This document shows positions 25,793 through 34,646 of a stretch of DNA of 64,000 bases, in pieces. The notes under the pieces are model-generated. The model saw nothing but the letters and a program-made list of their open reading frames with translations, was not told where the DNA came from and made no database searches. Source of the DNA: Thalassobellus citreus (GTDB taxonomy: Bacteria > Bacteroidota > Bacteroidia > Flavobacteriales > Flavobacteriaceae); NCBI RefSeq assembly GCF_044385915.1, contig NZ_JBISCC010000120.1, positions 186,001 to 250,000 of the forward strand, in the 5' to 3' direction. The translations under genes and the position numbers were made by a program. How positions within the stretch are numbered: position 1 is the first letter of the stretch; the number at the start of each line of letters is the position of its first letter.

Positions 25793-26656
25793 TTACCAAT
25801 CTTTATCAGTTTTTATTTTAACGCCCTTTCTCTTTTCAGCATTCATTTTCTCTTGAACTTTTTGTTCTTGATTATTCATGGCTTCTAATAAATTTTTCAT
25901 TTGCTGAGGCGACATTTGTCCTGGTTGAGGCTTTGGTTTTTGCTCATCTTTCTTTTCTTCATCACCCTTTCCTTTATCATTTTTTTCATCTTTAGGTTTT
26001 CCCTCATCATCCTTTTTGTCGTCCCCTTCTTTTTTATCTTGATCGCCTTCGTCTTTCTTGTCTTGGTCTTTGTTATCCCCGTCTTTATCTTTTTTGTCGT
26101 CTTGTTTATCTTTGTCTTTATTGTCCTTATCTTGATCCTTGTTATCTTTATTATCCTTATTCTCGTCGTCTTTATTATCGTCTTTTTGGTCTTGCTTTTG
26201 CTGTTCTGCACATACTTTTGCTAAACCTAAATTGTACCGTGTTTCATTATCGGTAGGATTGTTTCTTAATGCATTCTTATAAGCTTCAACAGCTTCTTTA
26301 CATTTTTTATTCTGCATTAAAACATTTCCAATATTATGAAATGCTTTATGTTTTTCTGCTTTAGATGTTGCAGATTCTGCCGCTTCTTGAAGTCTAAACA
26401 ATGCTTCATCAAAGCTTCCTTTTTTTATGTATGAACTTCCTAAATTATAAATACCTGCTACTGTTGATGGGTTTTCTGAAATAGCTTTTCTATAGGTCAT
26501 TTCGGCAGAAACAAAATCATCTTCCCCTATTAAATTATTAGCTTCATAAACATAATTATTAGCTTTCTTTAATGCCAATAATTGCTCTTTATCTTTTTCT
26601 TGAGCAAAAGATATTGTTGTAATTAGTAGTAATATATATGTTGTTATTTGTTTCAT
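25793..26656 (-). CDS. batC: BatC: TPR protein with a long Lys/Asp-rich tail
   Basis: 287 residues with a signal peptide (MKQITTYILLLITTISFAQ). TPR units fill about residues 25-145 (AGIYNLGSSYIKKGSFDEALFRLQEAAE). Residues about 150-245 are an extreme low-complexity stretch of Lys, Asp, Glu, Asn and Gln, followed by a conserved end PGQMSPQQMKNLLEAMNNQEQ and KRKGVKIKTDKDW, typical of this gene in Flavobacteriaceae. The charged stretch makes open frames on both strands of this DNA, which are shadows. Probably a periplasmic scaffold of the Bat complex. Confidence 0.88.
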   Translation of the reverse strand: MKQITTYILLLITTISFAQEKDKEQLLALKKANNYVYEANNLIGEDDFVSAEMTYRKAISENPSTVAGIYNLGSSYIKKGSFDEALFRLQEAAESATSKAEKHKAFHNIGNVLMQNKKCKEAVEAYKNALRNNPTDNETRYNLGLAKVCAEQQKQDQKDDNKDDENKDNKDNKDQDKDNKDKDKQDDKKDKDGDNKDQDKKDEGDQDKKEGDDKKDDEGKPKDEKNDKGKGDEEKKDEQKPKPQPGQMSPQQMKNLLEAMNNQEQKVQEKMNAEKRKGVKIKTDKDW

Positions 26657-26724
26657 TTTATTCTAATATATAAAACCTTGTTGCTTTTCTTCGTTAAAAA
26701 AATTATAAAATATTTTCGTTGACG

Positions 26725-27762
26725 CTATAGGTTTTCATTAAATAAATTTAGCTTCTTTAACCAAGCCGTTTTACGTTCTAACAAGAAAATATCTAATAAT
26801 AAAAAGAAAATACCAAAACCTAAAAACCATTGAAATTGATCTTTAAAATCGGCAAATTGTTTTGCTTCAAATTCTGTTTTGTCCATACCATTTAAAATCT
26901 CACGGATATTTTCAACAACATTATTTGTATTCTTTCCATTAATATATGCGCCATTAGCTGCATCAGCTATATTTTTTAGCGTTTCTTCATTTAAACGTGT
27001 AATAACGGTTTCTCCTTGACTATCTTTTTTATAATTTAAAACAATACCGTTTCTTTTTTCTGGAATAGGCCCACCTTTTATATCGCCCACACCAATGGTA
27101 AAAATCCTGATACCTTCTTCGCTAGCTTCTTCTGCAACATTTGCTGCTTCTTCATTGTGATCTTCTCCATCAGAAATTATAATAAGCACTCTATTGGTTT
27201 GTTCTTCATCATCAAAATATGTTTTTGCCAATTCAATAGCTTCATTAATAGCCGTTCCTTGAGACGATAACATATCGGTATTCATGCTTTGTAAAAACAT
27301 TTTTGCCGAGGCATAATCTGTTGTTATTGGTAGTTGCGGAAACGCTTTTCCTGCATAAGCAATAATACCAACCCGATCGCTTGCCAAATTATTAATGATT
27401 TGCGTTACCAATTGTTTTGATTTTTCCAATCGGTTTGGAGCAATATCCTCTGCCAACATACTTTTAGAAACATCTATTGCAAAAACAATATCAACTCCTT
27501 CTCTTTTTACCGTTTCTAACTTAGTTCCTATTTTGGGGTTTACTAAAGCAATGGCAAAACATGCAAAAGCTAAACTTAAAACAACGATTTTTAAAACCGA
27601 TTTGAAGAATGATGTATTAGGACTTAATCTTTTAAGTAAGGTCTTGTCTGCAAACTTATTTTGTGTTTTATATCTCCAAAATTGAAGTACAAAAAACAAT
27701 AGCCATATTACAGGAATAACACCTAATACCCAAAACCATATTTTCTCTTCTAATTGATACAT
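26725..27762 (-). CDS. batB: BatB: von Willebrand factor A membrane protein
   Basis: 345 residues. Two N-terminal membrane segments (about 10-30 and 58-78), then a vWA domain with an intact MIDAS metal site: DVSKS (DxSxS) near residue 95, T in PITTDYASA, and SDGEDHNEEA. A final membrane helix lies near 310-330. vWA domains mediate metal-dependent protein contacts; BatA and BatB are thought to work together with MoxR. It follows batA with a 26-bp gap. Intact key residues argue that it is functional. Confidence 0.9.
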   Translation of the reverse strand: MYQLEEKIWFWVLGVIPVIWLLFFVLQFWRYKTQNKFADKTLLKRLSPNTSFFKSVLKIVVLSLAFACFAIALVNPKIGTKLETVKREGVDIVFAIDVSKSMLAEDIAPNRLEKSKQLVTQIINNLASDRVGIIAYAGKAFPQLPITTDYASAKMFLQSMNTDMLSSQGTAINEAIELAKTYFDDEEQTNRVLIIISDGEDHNEEAANVAEEASEEGIRIFTIGVGDIKGGPIPEKRNGIVLNYKKDSQGETVITRLNEETLKNIADAANGAYINGKNTNNVVENIREILNGMDKTEFEAKQFADFKDQFQWFLGFGIFFLLLDIFLLERKTAWLKKLNLFNENL

Positions 27763-27788
27763 TAACTATTAATTCTTTAAAACAGTTA

Positions 27789-28793
27789 TTAGATAAAACT
27801 TCTAAAAATTGTAAATCGTCCTAGTAATTCTAAAAGCAGTAATAAACCTGCTAACAACACTAATGAACGATATTTTTCCTCGTAATTATAAAACTTAAAC
27901 TCTTCTACGTCTGTTTTTTCTAACTTATTAATTTCGTTGTAAATTTCTTCTAACTTTTTATTATTAGTTGCTCTAAAATATTTACCACCCGTAACATTAG
28001 CTATTTCTTTAAGTAATGTTTCGTCAATTTCAACTTGAGCACGACCATATTGAAATTGTCCGTTAGGCAAAATACCAATAGGTGATAAAGCCATTCCGTT
28101 AGTTCCTAAACCAATGGTATATGTTTTTATTCCATATTCTACAGCTAATTCACTAGCTATTTTAGGATCTATAAATCCGGAATTGTTAACCCCATCTGTC
28201 AATAAAATAATGACTTTACTTTTTGCTTTACTATCTTTTAATCGGTTTACAGAAGTCGCTAATCCCATACCAATTGCTGTGCCACCTTCAATAATCGTAT
28301 TATATTTAATACTTTTTAAAGAACGTAGTACAATAGCTTTATCGCTAGTAATTGGTGTTTTTGTATAACTTTCTCCTGCATATTCTACCAAACCAATTCT
28401 ATCATTTGGCCTGCCTTTTATAAACTCTGCAGCCACTTTTTTTAGGGCTTCTAATCTATTAGGTGATAAATCTTTAGCTAACATACTAGCCGATACATCT
28501 ATTGCCATTACAATATCAATACCTCTAGTTGTTTTTGTTTTTGTTGACACATCTACCGTTTGAGGTCTTGCCAATGCAGTAATTAATAAAGCCAATGCTA
28601 ATAAACGCAATACAAATAATACATGCTTAACTTTTGGCAACCATGAATTAGTGACTTTAAAACCTTTTAAGCTAGACATTTTAAGTTCTGCTGTTTGCTT
28701 TTTATTTTTTAAAATATACCAAAGTATAACTAGTGGTAGTGTAAGCAACAACCAGAACCATTGTTTATTTAAAAATTCAATGCCTTCAAACAT
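27789..28793 (-). CDS. batA: BatA: von Willebrand factor A membrane protein
   Basis: 334 residues. Two N-terminal membrane helices, then a vWA domain with MIDAS motif DVSASMLAKDLSPNR near residue 95 and LLTDGVNNSGF, and a C-terminal helix near 305-325. It is a paralogue of BatB with the same layout. The start overlaps the stop of the BatD-like gene upstream by 1 bp, so the two are translationally coupled. Confidence 0.9.
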   Translation of the reverse strand: MFEGIEFLNKQWFWLLLTLPLVILWYILKNKKQTAELKMSSLKGFKVTNSWLPKVKHVLFVLRLLALALLITALARPQTVDVSTKTKTTRGIDIVMAIDVSASMLAKDLSPNRLEALKKVAAEFIKGRPNDRIGLVEYAGESYTKTPITSDKAIVLRSLKSIKYNTIIEGGTAIGMGLATSVNRLKDSKAKSKVIILLTDGVNNSGFIDPKIASELAVEYGIKTYTIGLGTNGMALSPIGILPNGQFQYGRAQVEIDETLLKEIANVTGGKYFRATNNKKLEEIYNEINKLEKTDVEEFKFYNYEEKYRSLVLLAGLLLLLELLGRFTIFRSFI

Positions 28794-30502
28794 TATTCTT
28801 CTGCTTTTTTAAGTTCAACTGAATTTATAATACGATCTACTATTTCATCTGAATAAACATCATCTTTAGGATAAGTAATAACAATTTGCTGCAACACATT
28901 TTCTGAAACAAATTGTAATAAAATATAATTACCTTCTTGTGTTTTTTGAGTTATTGGATTTTTCGTTTTAAGAGTTCCATAAGTTTTTAAACCTTCGGCT
29001 CCGTTAGGAGTTGTAAACTTATCTCTTAAAACAACAATATCTTCAGCTCCCTGAGCTTCCATACTTTTTATACTTGATTCTGAAGCTTGCTCAACATCTA
29101 TTTTATTGTCTCCTAAATCTTTATAATTTGTTGTATTTACTAGAACACTAAATGATTCTATTAAAGATCCATAAGCAAAAGACGTCATACTCATTTTTGC
29201 CTTTGCCTCTTCTGGAATTGGTAATTGTATACGCTTTAAAACTTTAGGCGTACTTATTGTTACAGGTGGTACACCATATTGGCTATTTACCCAATCGCCT
29301 TCTAGAAGTTCTATACTATCATGACCAATAATAGTATCTTTTACATATTGGAAACCATATTTTAAACCAAACCCAACAAATGTTGCTATTAAAAGGAATA
29401 CGCCAATTACAACAGTAATTATAATTTTCTTGCGCTTCTTTTTACGTTCTAATTCTTCTCTATATTTTTCATCTAAAAGCTTTTCTTCCTCTGTAGGTTC
29501 TGGTAAGGCTTCTTTTACATTATCTATTTCAATATCAATCGTATTTCTATCTAATTTAGCCAATTCAACATCGACAGCAGATTTAGCGAACTTAACTAAA
29601 TCGGCACGCTTTAAAATACTTTCAAGGTTTTTAATATCTTCTTTGCTTAAATCTACTTGATTTCCTTCTTTTAGTAAATGAAGTCTGCTTATAAGTTCGT
29701 CTGTAGTACTTTCTAAAGCACGATCATAAACTTTTTCATCAAGATATTTTCTAATAATAAACGTCAGCTCAGAATAATATTCTTTTATCTCATCACTCTG
29801 TAAATAATGACTTTCATCTAATTTTTTTAAAGCTAATTTAGCACGATCGTAAGGTGGAAGTAAAGCAATTTGTTCTTCTTCAGTTAATGGCTTTTTTCTC
29901 CAAATAAACCAGTAAATTAAAAACCCAACAATACCAATAATTAAAAGAGTAAGTAAAAGGTATTTCCACCAATTACTCGATGGTTTTTTCACTTCCATAA
30001 TAGGCTTAATATCGTAAAGCCCTTGTTTTGTTGTATCTAAAACCACATTATTAACCTCAACTTTTAACGAATCGGTAAAAAATGTTTTATCTCCAATAAT
30101 AATTTTTTGTCTAGGGATGGTGTACGCACCAGAATCAAATTGGGTTAATCCATACTTTTTTATAAGATTGAATTTGCTTCCTTTTTTTAAAGTATCAACT
30201 TTATAAGACTCTATCATTTCTAAAGGTGAAAATGATTGCCCTTCTGGAAATACTACCAAATTTGTAGAATCGGCTTCTACTTGAATATGATATGTTATTT
30301 GTTCGCCAATTTTTATGGATGTTGAATCTATTGCAGAAGTAACTTGAGCATTTAAACCCATAGCAAAGAGCAAAAAGAAAACAAAGCTTGAAGCTTGAAG
30401 CTTGAAGCCTGAAGTCTTCTCACTAATTTTTTTCAATCTTATTATAGTTTCTCTTTTCATATTTAATTTCATCATACTTCTAACTTCGCACTGCGTGCTC
30501 AT
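28793..30502 (-). CDS. BatD-like membrane protein with DUF4381-like segment
   Basis: 569 residues. After an odd N-terminus, a signal-like helix (FVFFLLFAMGLNAQ) leads into a BatD-like Ig domain (IDSTSIKIGEQITYHIQVEADSTN). Membrane segments lie near 183-203 and 363-385, and the cytosolic part between them resembles DUF4381 (YLQSDEIKEYYSELTFIIRKYLDEK). The C-terminal 180 residues are extracytoplasmic and unrecognised. The first about 40 residues are encoded partly by four 7-bp tandem repeats. The ATG at 30502 forms TAATG with the preceding stop; ATGs at 30475, 30472 and 30460 are alternatives. It sits in the usual Bat position between the DUF58 gene and batA. Confidence 0.82.
   Translation of the reverse strand: MSTQCEVRSMMKLNMKRETIIRLKKISEKTSGFKLQASSFVFFLLFAMGLNAQVTSAIDSTSIKIGEQITYHIQVEADSTNLVVFPEGQSFSPLEMIESYKVDTLKKGSKFNLIKKYGLTQFDSGAYTIPRQKIIIGDKTFFTDSLKVEVNNVVLDTTKQGLYDIKPIMEVKKPSSNWWKYLLLTLLIIGIVGFLIYWFIWRKKPLTEEEQIALLPPYDRAKLALKKLDESHYLQSDEIKEYYSELTFIIRKYLDEKVYDRALESTTDELISRLHLLKEGNQVDLSKEDIKNLESILKRADLVKFAKSAVDVELAKLDRNTIDIEIDNVKEALPEPTEEEKLLDEKYREELERKKKRKKIIITVVIGVFLLIATFVGFGLKYGFQYVKDTIIGHDSIELLEGDWVNSQYGVPPVTISTPKVLKRIQLPIPEEAKAKMSMTSFAYGSLIESFSVLVNTTNYKDLGDNKIDVEQASESSIKSMEAQGAEDIVVLRDKFTTPNGAEGLKTYGTLKTKNPITQKTQEGNYILLQFVSENVLQQIVITYPKDDVYSDEIVDRIINSVELKKAEE
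30384..30411. repeat. Four 7-bp tandem repeats (AAGCYTG) near a gene start
   Basis: Units AAGCTTG, AAGCTTG, AAGCTTG, AAGCCTG lie head to tail, then AAG. They fall at codons about 31-40 of the BatD-like gene, just before its signal-like helix. As 7 is not a multiple of 3, gain or loss of one unit shifts the frame. Confidence 0.7.
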
Positions 30503-31368
30503 TAACCTCTTCTTTTAAAATACCCTAACAGTTTTTTTACATAGCTTTCATCTACACGACAATCTATAGTACCAGCACCTGCCTTTTTAAAACTATCTTT
30601 ATAATAATTAACCTTTTCGTTATAAAACTTACCGTAATTAAGTCGCACTTTTTTTGAAGATGTATTCACCAACATCAATTCACCCGTTTCTTCATCTTGC
30701 ATTTGTACCATTCCTAAGTTTGGTATTTCTTCTTCTCGCTTATCATACACTCTAATACCAGTAACATCATGTTTTCCTGATACTATTTTCATGGTTTGAT
30801 GGTAATCATCGGCTATAAAATCAGACAGTACAAAAACAATGGCTTTTTTCTTCATTACATTTTGCATGAATTTTAAAGCTTCGGCCAAATTAGTGTGTTT
30901 ACTTTCTGGTTCAAACTCAATAAGCTCACGAATAATACGAAGCACATGTGAACGTCCTTTTTTAGGAGGAATATAAAGTTCTACTTTATCTGAGAATAAA
31001 ATAAGTCCTATTTTATCGTTATTCTGTGTTGCAGAAAACGCTAAAGTTGCTGCTATCTCTGTAACAACTTCATTTTTAAATTGTTCGTTTGTACCAAATA
31101 ATTCTGAACCTGAAACATCTACCATAAGCATCATGGTAAGCTCGCGTTCTTCTTCAAAAACTTTTACATAAGGCTCGCTGTATCGTGCAGTAACATTCCA
31201 GTCTATATTTCGAACATCATCACCAAACTGGTATTGACGTACTTCACTAAAAGTCATACCACGACCTTTGAAGGTTGAATGATATTCGCCTCCAAAAACA
31301 TGATCAGACAACCTACGTGTCTTGATCTCAATTTTACGTACTTTTTTTAGTAATTCTTTAGTATCCAT
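30502..31368 (-). CDS. DUF58 (vWA-like) protein of the MoxR-Bat operon
   Basis: 288 residues, cytosolic. The N-terminal half holds the DUF58 signature (MTFSEVRQYQFGDDVRNIDWNVTARYSEPYVKVFEEERE), then a vWA-type fold with DVSGSELFG (DxSxS) near residue 100 and LSDFIADDYH. DUF58 proteins are regular partners of MoxR AAA ATPases and are thought to link them to vWA clients. Here it lies between moxR (76-bp gap) and the BatD-like gene (1-bp overlap). Confidence 0.9.
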   Translation of the reverse strand: MDTKELLKKVRKIEIKTRRLSDHVFGGEYHSTFKGRGMTFSEVRQYQFGDDVRNIDWNVTARYSEPYVKVFEEERELTMMLMVDVSGSELFGTNEQFKNEVVTEIAATLAFSATQNNDKIGLILFSDKVELYIPPKKGRSHVLRIIRELIEFEPESKHTNLAEALKFMQNVMKKKAIVFVLSDFIADDYHQTMKIVSGKHDVTGIRVYDKREEEIPNLGMVQMQDEETGELMLVNTSSKKVRLNYGKFYNEKVNYYKDSFKKAGAGTIDCRVDESYVKKLLGYFKRRG

Positions 31369-31444
31369 TTTTCAATTGTCTATTGAATATTTATTATTGA
31401 TTAATTTCACTTAATAACCAATTGTCAATTATCAATTATCAATT
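31369..31444. repeat. AT-rich direct-repeat DNA inside the Bat operon
   Basis: The 76-bp gap between moxR and the DUF58 gene holds several CAATTGTC/AATTATC units in tandem (CAATTGTCAATTATCAATT near 31421-31439). It resembles simple repeats common between Bacteroidota genes. No terminator is visible, so read-through is likely. Confidence 0.4.
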
Positions 31445-32449
31445 TTAAGGCACTTCTATTTCGTTTACTATTTTATTGATGATATCTACCGAGGTTACAT
31501 TTTCAGCTTCAGCTTCGTATGTAATACCTATTCTGTGTCTTAACACATCATAAACAACGGCACGAACATCTTCTGGAATAACATAACCACGGCGTTTAAT
31601 AAAAGCATAACATTTTGCAGCTGTTGCTAAATTAATACTTCCACGAGGCGATGCTCCAAACGAAATTAATGGTTTTAAATCGGCAAGTTTATATTTTTCA
31701 GGATAACGTGTTGCGAAAATAATATCAAGAATATATTTTTCAATTTTCTCATCCATATACACTTCGCGAACCGCTAATTGTGCTTTCAATATTTGTTCTA
31801 CTGAAACCACAGGATTTACTTTATCCCAAGCTCCTTTTAAATTTGCACGCATTATTAATTGCTCTTCGGCAATTTTAGGATAATCAATTACTGTTTTTAA
31901 CATGAAACGGTCAACCTGTGCTTCTGGCAATACATAAGTTCCTTCTTGCTCGACAGGATTCATAGTTGCCATAACTAAAAACGGCTTATCTAACTTAAAG
32001 GTTTCATCGCCAATAGTTACTTGTTTTTCTTGCATGGCTTCTAATAAAGCCGATTGTACTTTTGCTGGCGCTCTGTTAATCTCATCTGCCAAAACAAAGT
32101 TTGCAAAAATAGGTCCTTTTTTTATAGAAAAATCATTAAGCTTCATGTTATAGATTAACGTACCTGTAACATCTGCTGGTAATAAATCTGGTGTAAACTG
32201 TATCCTGCTAAAGCTTCCATCTACAGCTTGCGCCAAAGTATTAATGGCAAGGGTTTTTGCTAATCCAGGAACACCTTCTAATAGAATATGTCCTTGTCCT
32301 AACAACCCAATTAATAAACGTTCAACCATATGCTTTTGCCCTACGATGACTTTATTCATCTCTAGCATTAGTAAATCAACAAAAGCACTTTCCTTTTCAA
32401 TTTTCTCGTTAATTGTCTTAATATCAATTGTACTGGTTTCTTCCATCAT
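31445..32449 (-). CDS. MoxR family AAA+ ATPase
   Basis: 334 residues. Walker A LLEGVPGLAKT near residue 55, Walker B/DEINRAPAKVQSALLEAMQE near 118, sensor 1 ATMNPVEQEGTY near 160, and the lid domain at the C-terminus (SFGASPRGSINLATAAKCYAF). MoxR proteins act as chaperones for vWA-containing complexes. It is the first gene of the Bat operon, preceded by a promoter-like TTG-N20-TATATTCG and by two palindromic direct repeats. A second in-frame ATG follows the first directly. Confidence 0.92.
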   Translation of the reverse strand: MMEETSTIDIKTINEKIEKESAFVDLLMLEMNKVIVGQKHMVERLLIGLLGQGHILLEGVPGLAKTLAINTLAQAVDGSFSRIQFTPDLLPADVTGTLIYNMKLNDFSIKKGPIFANFVLADEINRAPAKVQSALLEAMQEKQVTIGDETFKLDKPFLVMATMNPVEQEGTYVLPEAQVDRFMLKTVIDYPKIAEEQLIMRANLKGAWDKVNPVVSVEQILKAQLAVREVYMDEKIEKYILDIIFATRYPEKYKLADLKPLISFGASPRGSINLATAAKCYAFIKRRGYVIPEDVRAVVYDVLRHRIGITYEAEAENVTSVDIINKIVNEIEVP

Positions 32450-32468
32450 TTTTATTTTTTTAAAAGCC

Positions 32469-32499
32469 CGAATATACTGCCCTTATTTGAGCATTGCAA
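32469..32499 (-). promoter_or_regulatory. Possible promoter of the MoxR-Bat operon
   Basis: On the minus strand: TTG (32499-32497), 20 bp, then TATATTCG (32476-32469). This is one base from TANNTTTG with nearly the expected spacing, and the -7 box ends 20 bp before the moxR ATG. Confidence 0.45.
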
Positions 32500-32525
32500 A
32501 TTGTTAAAATTTTTCGGTAAAGCCT

Positions 32526-32576
32526 GTTAACAATTGGTTAAAATATTTTTCTAGAGCCGTTAATTATTGGTTAAAA
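32526..32576. promoter_or_regulatory. Two palindromic direct repeats upstream of moxR, 33 bp apart
   Basis: GTTAACAATTGGTTAAAA at 32526 and GTTAATTATTGGTTAAAA at 32559. Each holds an inverted TTAAC/GTTAA or TTAA/TTAA pair. The 33-bp spacing is about three helical turns. They lie upstream of the moxR promoter and before the divergent SDR gene, positions suited to activator sites. Confidence 0.5.
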
Positions 32577-32672
32577 AAAGAACAATACTTTTTACATCAC
32601 TTATTTATTAAAATCGTTTAAGTATTTTTATAGATAAATAATACTATTAAAAAGAAACCTGATTTAACAAAA

Positions 32673-33428
32673 ATGACAAAAACAGCGCTAATAACAGGAG
32701 CTACCAGTGGCATTGGACATGCAACAGCCTTCGAGTTTGCAAAAAACGGCATTAACTTAATACTCTGTGGCAGACGACTACAACGCCTTGATACTATACA
32801 GAAAGCTTTAGAGAAATTAACCAATGTTCATATTTTAAATTTTGATGTAAGTAACAAACAAGAAACGCTTGATGCTATTGCTTCATTACCTGAAAATTTT
32901 AAACACATTGATATTTTAATTAATAATGCTGGAAACGCTCATGGTTTAGACCCTATAAACGAAGGAAACATAGATGATTGGGACGCGATGATGGATATTA
33001 ATGTAAAAGGTCTTTTGTATGTAAGTAAAGCTATTATACCACAAATGACCGAGCGACAATCTGGACATATTATAAACATTGGCTCTTCGGCAGGTAAAGA
33101 AGTATACGCTAAAGGCAATGTGTACTGTGCTAGTAAACATGCTGTTTTAGCCATTACCGAAGGCATGCGCATCGATTTAAATCCGTTTGGAATTAAAGTT
33201 GGAGCCATTAGCCCTGGCTTAGTTGAAACCGAATTTTCTCAAGTACGTTTTAAAGGCGATAAAATTGCAGATAATGTTTACAAAGGCTTTAAAGCACTAC
33301 AAGCTAAAGATATTGCTGAGATTATTTATTTTGCTATATCACGTCCGCCTCATGTAAATATTGCAGATTTATTAGTATTTCCAACAGCGCAAGCAAACTC
33401 AACATTGATTAAAAAGGAATTGAATTAA
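32673..33428 (+). CDS. SDR family NAD(P)-dependent oxidoreductase (YdfG-like)
   Basis: 251 residues, cytosolic. Cofactor motif TGATSGIG near residue 8, an Arg pair after the second strand (GRRLQRL) suggesting NADP, NNAG near 88, and the catalytic Ser (GSSAG), Tyr and Lys (YCASK) near 140-158. The closest layout is the YdfG type, which oxidises L-allo-threonine and 3-hydroxy acids or reduces malonic semialdehyde; the substrate here is unknown. It is divergent from moxR and 36 bp upstream of the AlbA_2 protein gene, with a palindromic repeat between. Confidence 0.88.
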   Translation: MTKTALITGATSGIGHATAFEFAKNGINLILCGRRLQRLDTIQKALEKLTNVHILNFDVSNKQETLDAIASLPENFKHIDILINNAGNAHGLDPINEGNIDDWDAMMDINVKGLLYVSKAIIPQMTERQSGHIINIGSSAGKEVYAKGNVYCASKHAVLAITEGMRIDLNPFGIKVGAISPGLVETEFSQVRFKGDKIADNVYKGFKALQAKDIAEIIYFAISRPPHVNIADLLVFPTAQANSTLIKKELN

Positions 33429-33437
33429 AACCATAAG

Positions 33438-33460
33438 ATTCCCGCCTTCGCGGGAATGGA
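33438..33460. repeat. Short palindromic repeat (ATTCCCGC..GCGGGAAT)
   Basis: ATTCCCGC-CTTC-GCGGGAAT-GGA: a perfect 8-bp stem with a CTTC loop. Related to the copies at 9454, 25767 and 53432, with different but still complementary arms. It ends 3 bp before the next start codon, so it may affect translation of that gene. Confidence 0.65.
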
Positions 33461-33463
33461 GCT

Positions 33464-34597
33464 ATGATTAATAAACGCCTACTTATAAAACACCTTTTAG
33501 CTCACAATGATGAGAACAGTTTTTATGACAAAAAGCGAAAAATAGATATTGGTCATAAAGAAGGAAAAGCTAAGTTTTTAAAACATGTTTGTGCGCTTTC
33601 TAATAGTAACCCGAAAAACAATTCTTATATAGTTATTGGGGTTGAAGATGAAGATAATAATATTATTGGTGTCGATTTTTTTGATGACAGTAAAATTCAA
33701 AATCTCATTAACGCATATTTAACCAATCCGCCCATTGTACAGTACGAAAACATTCCCTTTCCACATTTACCAGATAACAAAGTTGTAGGTTTAGTTACCA
33801 TTAGAGGAATTGGAAAAATTACGTCACTTAGAAAAAACATCTGGAAATATTATGGAGGCTCTGTGTTTTTTAGAGATGGCAGCATAAGTATGCCAAAAGT
33901 TTTTGATATAGACATAAAAGACATCAACTCTAAAATAGTTGAAGCTATTGAAAACAATGCTCAAAACAACATAGAACACACTTTAAACGGTGTTTTCGAT
34001 TTTATGAATACCCGAAAAGACTACAATGCACAATACAAAGTATTTAAAGAATATTTTGTGGTTTGTTGGGCAGGACAAAAAAAGGTGGTTAAAGACGAAG
34101 TGTTTTTTTCTAGAGTAGATATTGAACTAATAAATGAACGTGTGCGTTTGTTTTTTTCAGCTTTAGATGAAGTCTCTATTTCTTTTAATACCGATAGCTT
34201 TAAAATTATTGAATACGTCAATCTCGGATTTCAAAACCAAAATAAATATTACCAACTTGAAGAAACCATTATTCATTTTGAAAATAATGCTAATTATAAT
34301 ATTGAAACCAAACTTTTATTTGAACCGCCTCAATATGATAAAAAAGTGTTGCATCATGTCTACAACACTAATAATGCTATTTTAGAAAAACTAAAAAAAG
34401 GATTATCAATTACTAAAGTAGAAGAATTAGATTTAAAAAACTTACCCGTTACCTACCTCATTTGTTATTTCAATTTATTTCATGAAGCTATTAATAAACT
34501 TAATGAAGCAAAACCGTATTTAAAAAAACATAGCAAAACGCTATATAATTCGTATAAAGAATCTATACGAATATTACGGAAAGTAAAATACAGTTAA
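33464..34597 (+). CDS. AlbA_2/Schlafen-type ATP-binding domain protein
   Basis: 377 residues. The N-terminal 150 residues fit the AlbA_2 (Schlafen) fold: FYDKKRKIDIGHKEGKAKFLKHVCALSNS, then YIVIGVEDEDNNIIGVDFFD and NPPIVQYENI. The rest is helical and not recognised. Cytosolic, no signal. AlbA_2 proteins occur in transcription regulators and in some defence loci, but nothing around this gene supports a defence role, and closely similar single genes are common in Flavobacteriaceae. A structured hairpin lies right before its start. Confidence 0.72.
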   Translation: MINKRLLIKHLLAHNDENSFYDKKRKIDIGHKEGKAKFLKHVCALSNSNPKNNSYIVIGVEDEDNNIIGVDFFDDSKIQNLINAYLTNPPIVQYENIPFPHLPDNKVVGLVTIRGIGKITSLRKNIWKYYGGSVFFRDGSISMPKVFDIDIKDINSKIVEAIENNAQNNIEHTLNGVFDFMNTRKDYNAQYKVFKEYFVVCWAGQKKVVKDEVFFSRVDIELINERVRLFFSALDEVSISFNTDSFKIIEYVNLGFQNQNKYYQLEETIIHFENNANYNIETKLLFEPPQYDKKVLHHVYNTNNAILEKLKKGLSITKVEELDLKNLPVTYLICYFNLFHEAINKLNEAKPYLKKHSKTLYNSYKESIRILRKVKYS

Positions 34598-34632
34598 AAT
34601 TTATTCACGAATTTAACATTTAGATAACTTTA

Positions 34633-34640
34633 TAATTTTG
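34633..34640 (+). promoter_or_regulatory. -7 box (TAATTTTG) ahead of a gene-free stretch
   Basis: TAATTTTG followed by CAAACG, matching TANNTTTG. No gene starts downstream on this strand; the next feature is a terminator about 60 bp further on. No TTG -33 box is visible. Confidence 0.42.
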
Positions 34641-34646
34641 CAAACG

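Noticed and set aside
25897..26224. Long open frames on both strands inside batC
   Set aside because: They mirror the low-complexity Lys/Asp codons of batC and have no domain, signal or independent context.
33464..34597. Defence-island interpretation of the AlbA_2/Schlafen-type protein
   Set aside because: Neighbours are an SDR and a metabolic dehydrogenase; no nuclease, methylase or other defence gene is adjacent.
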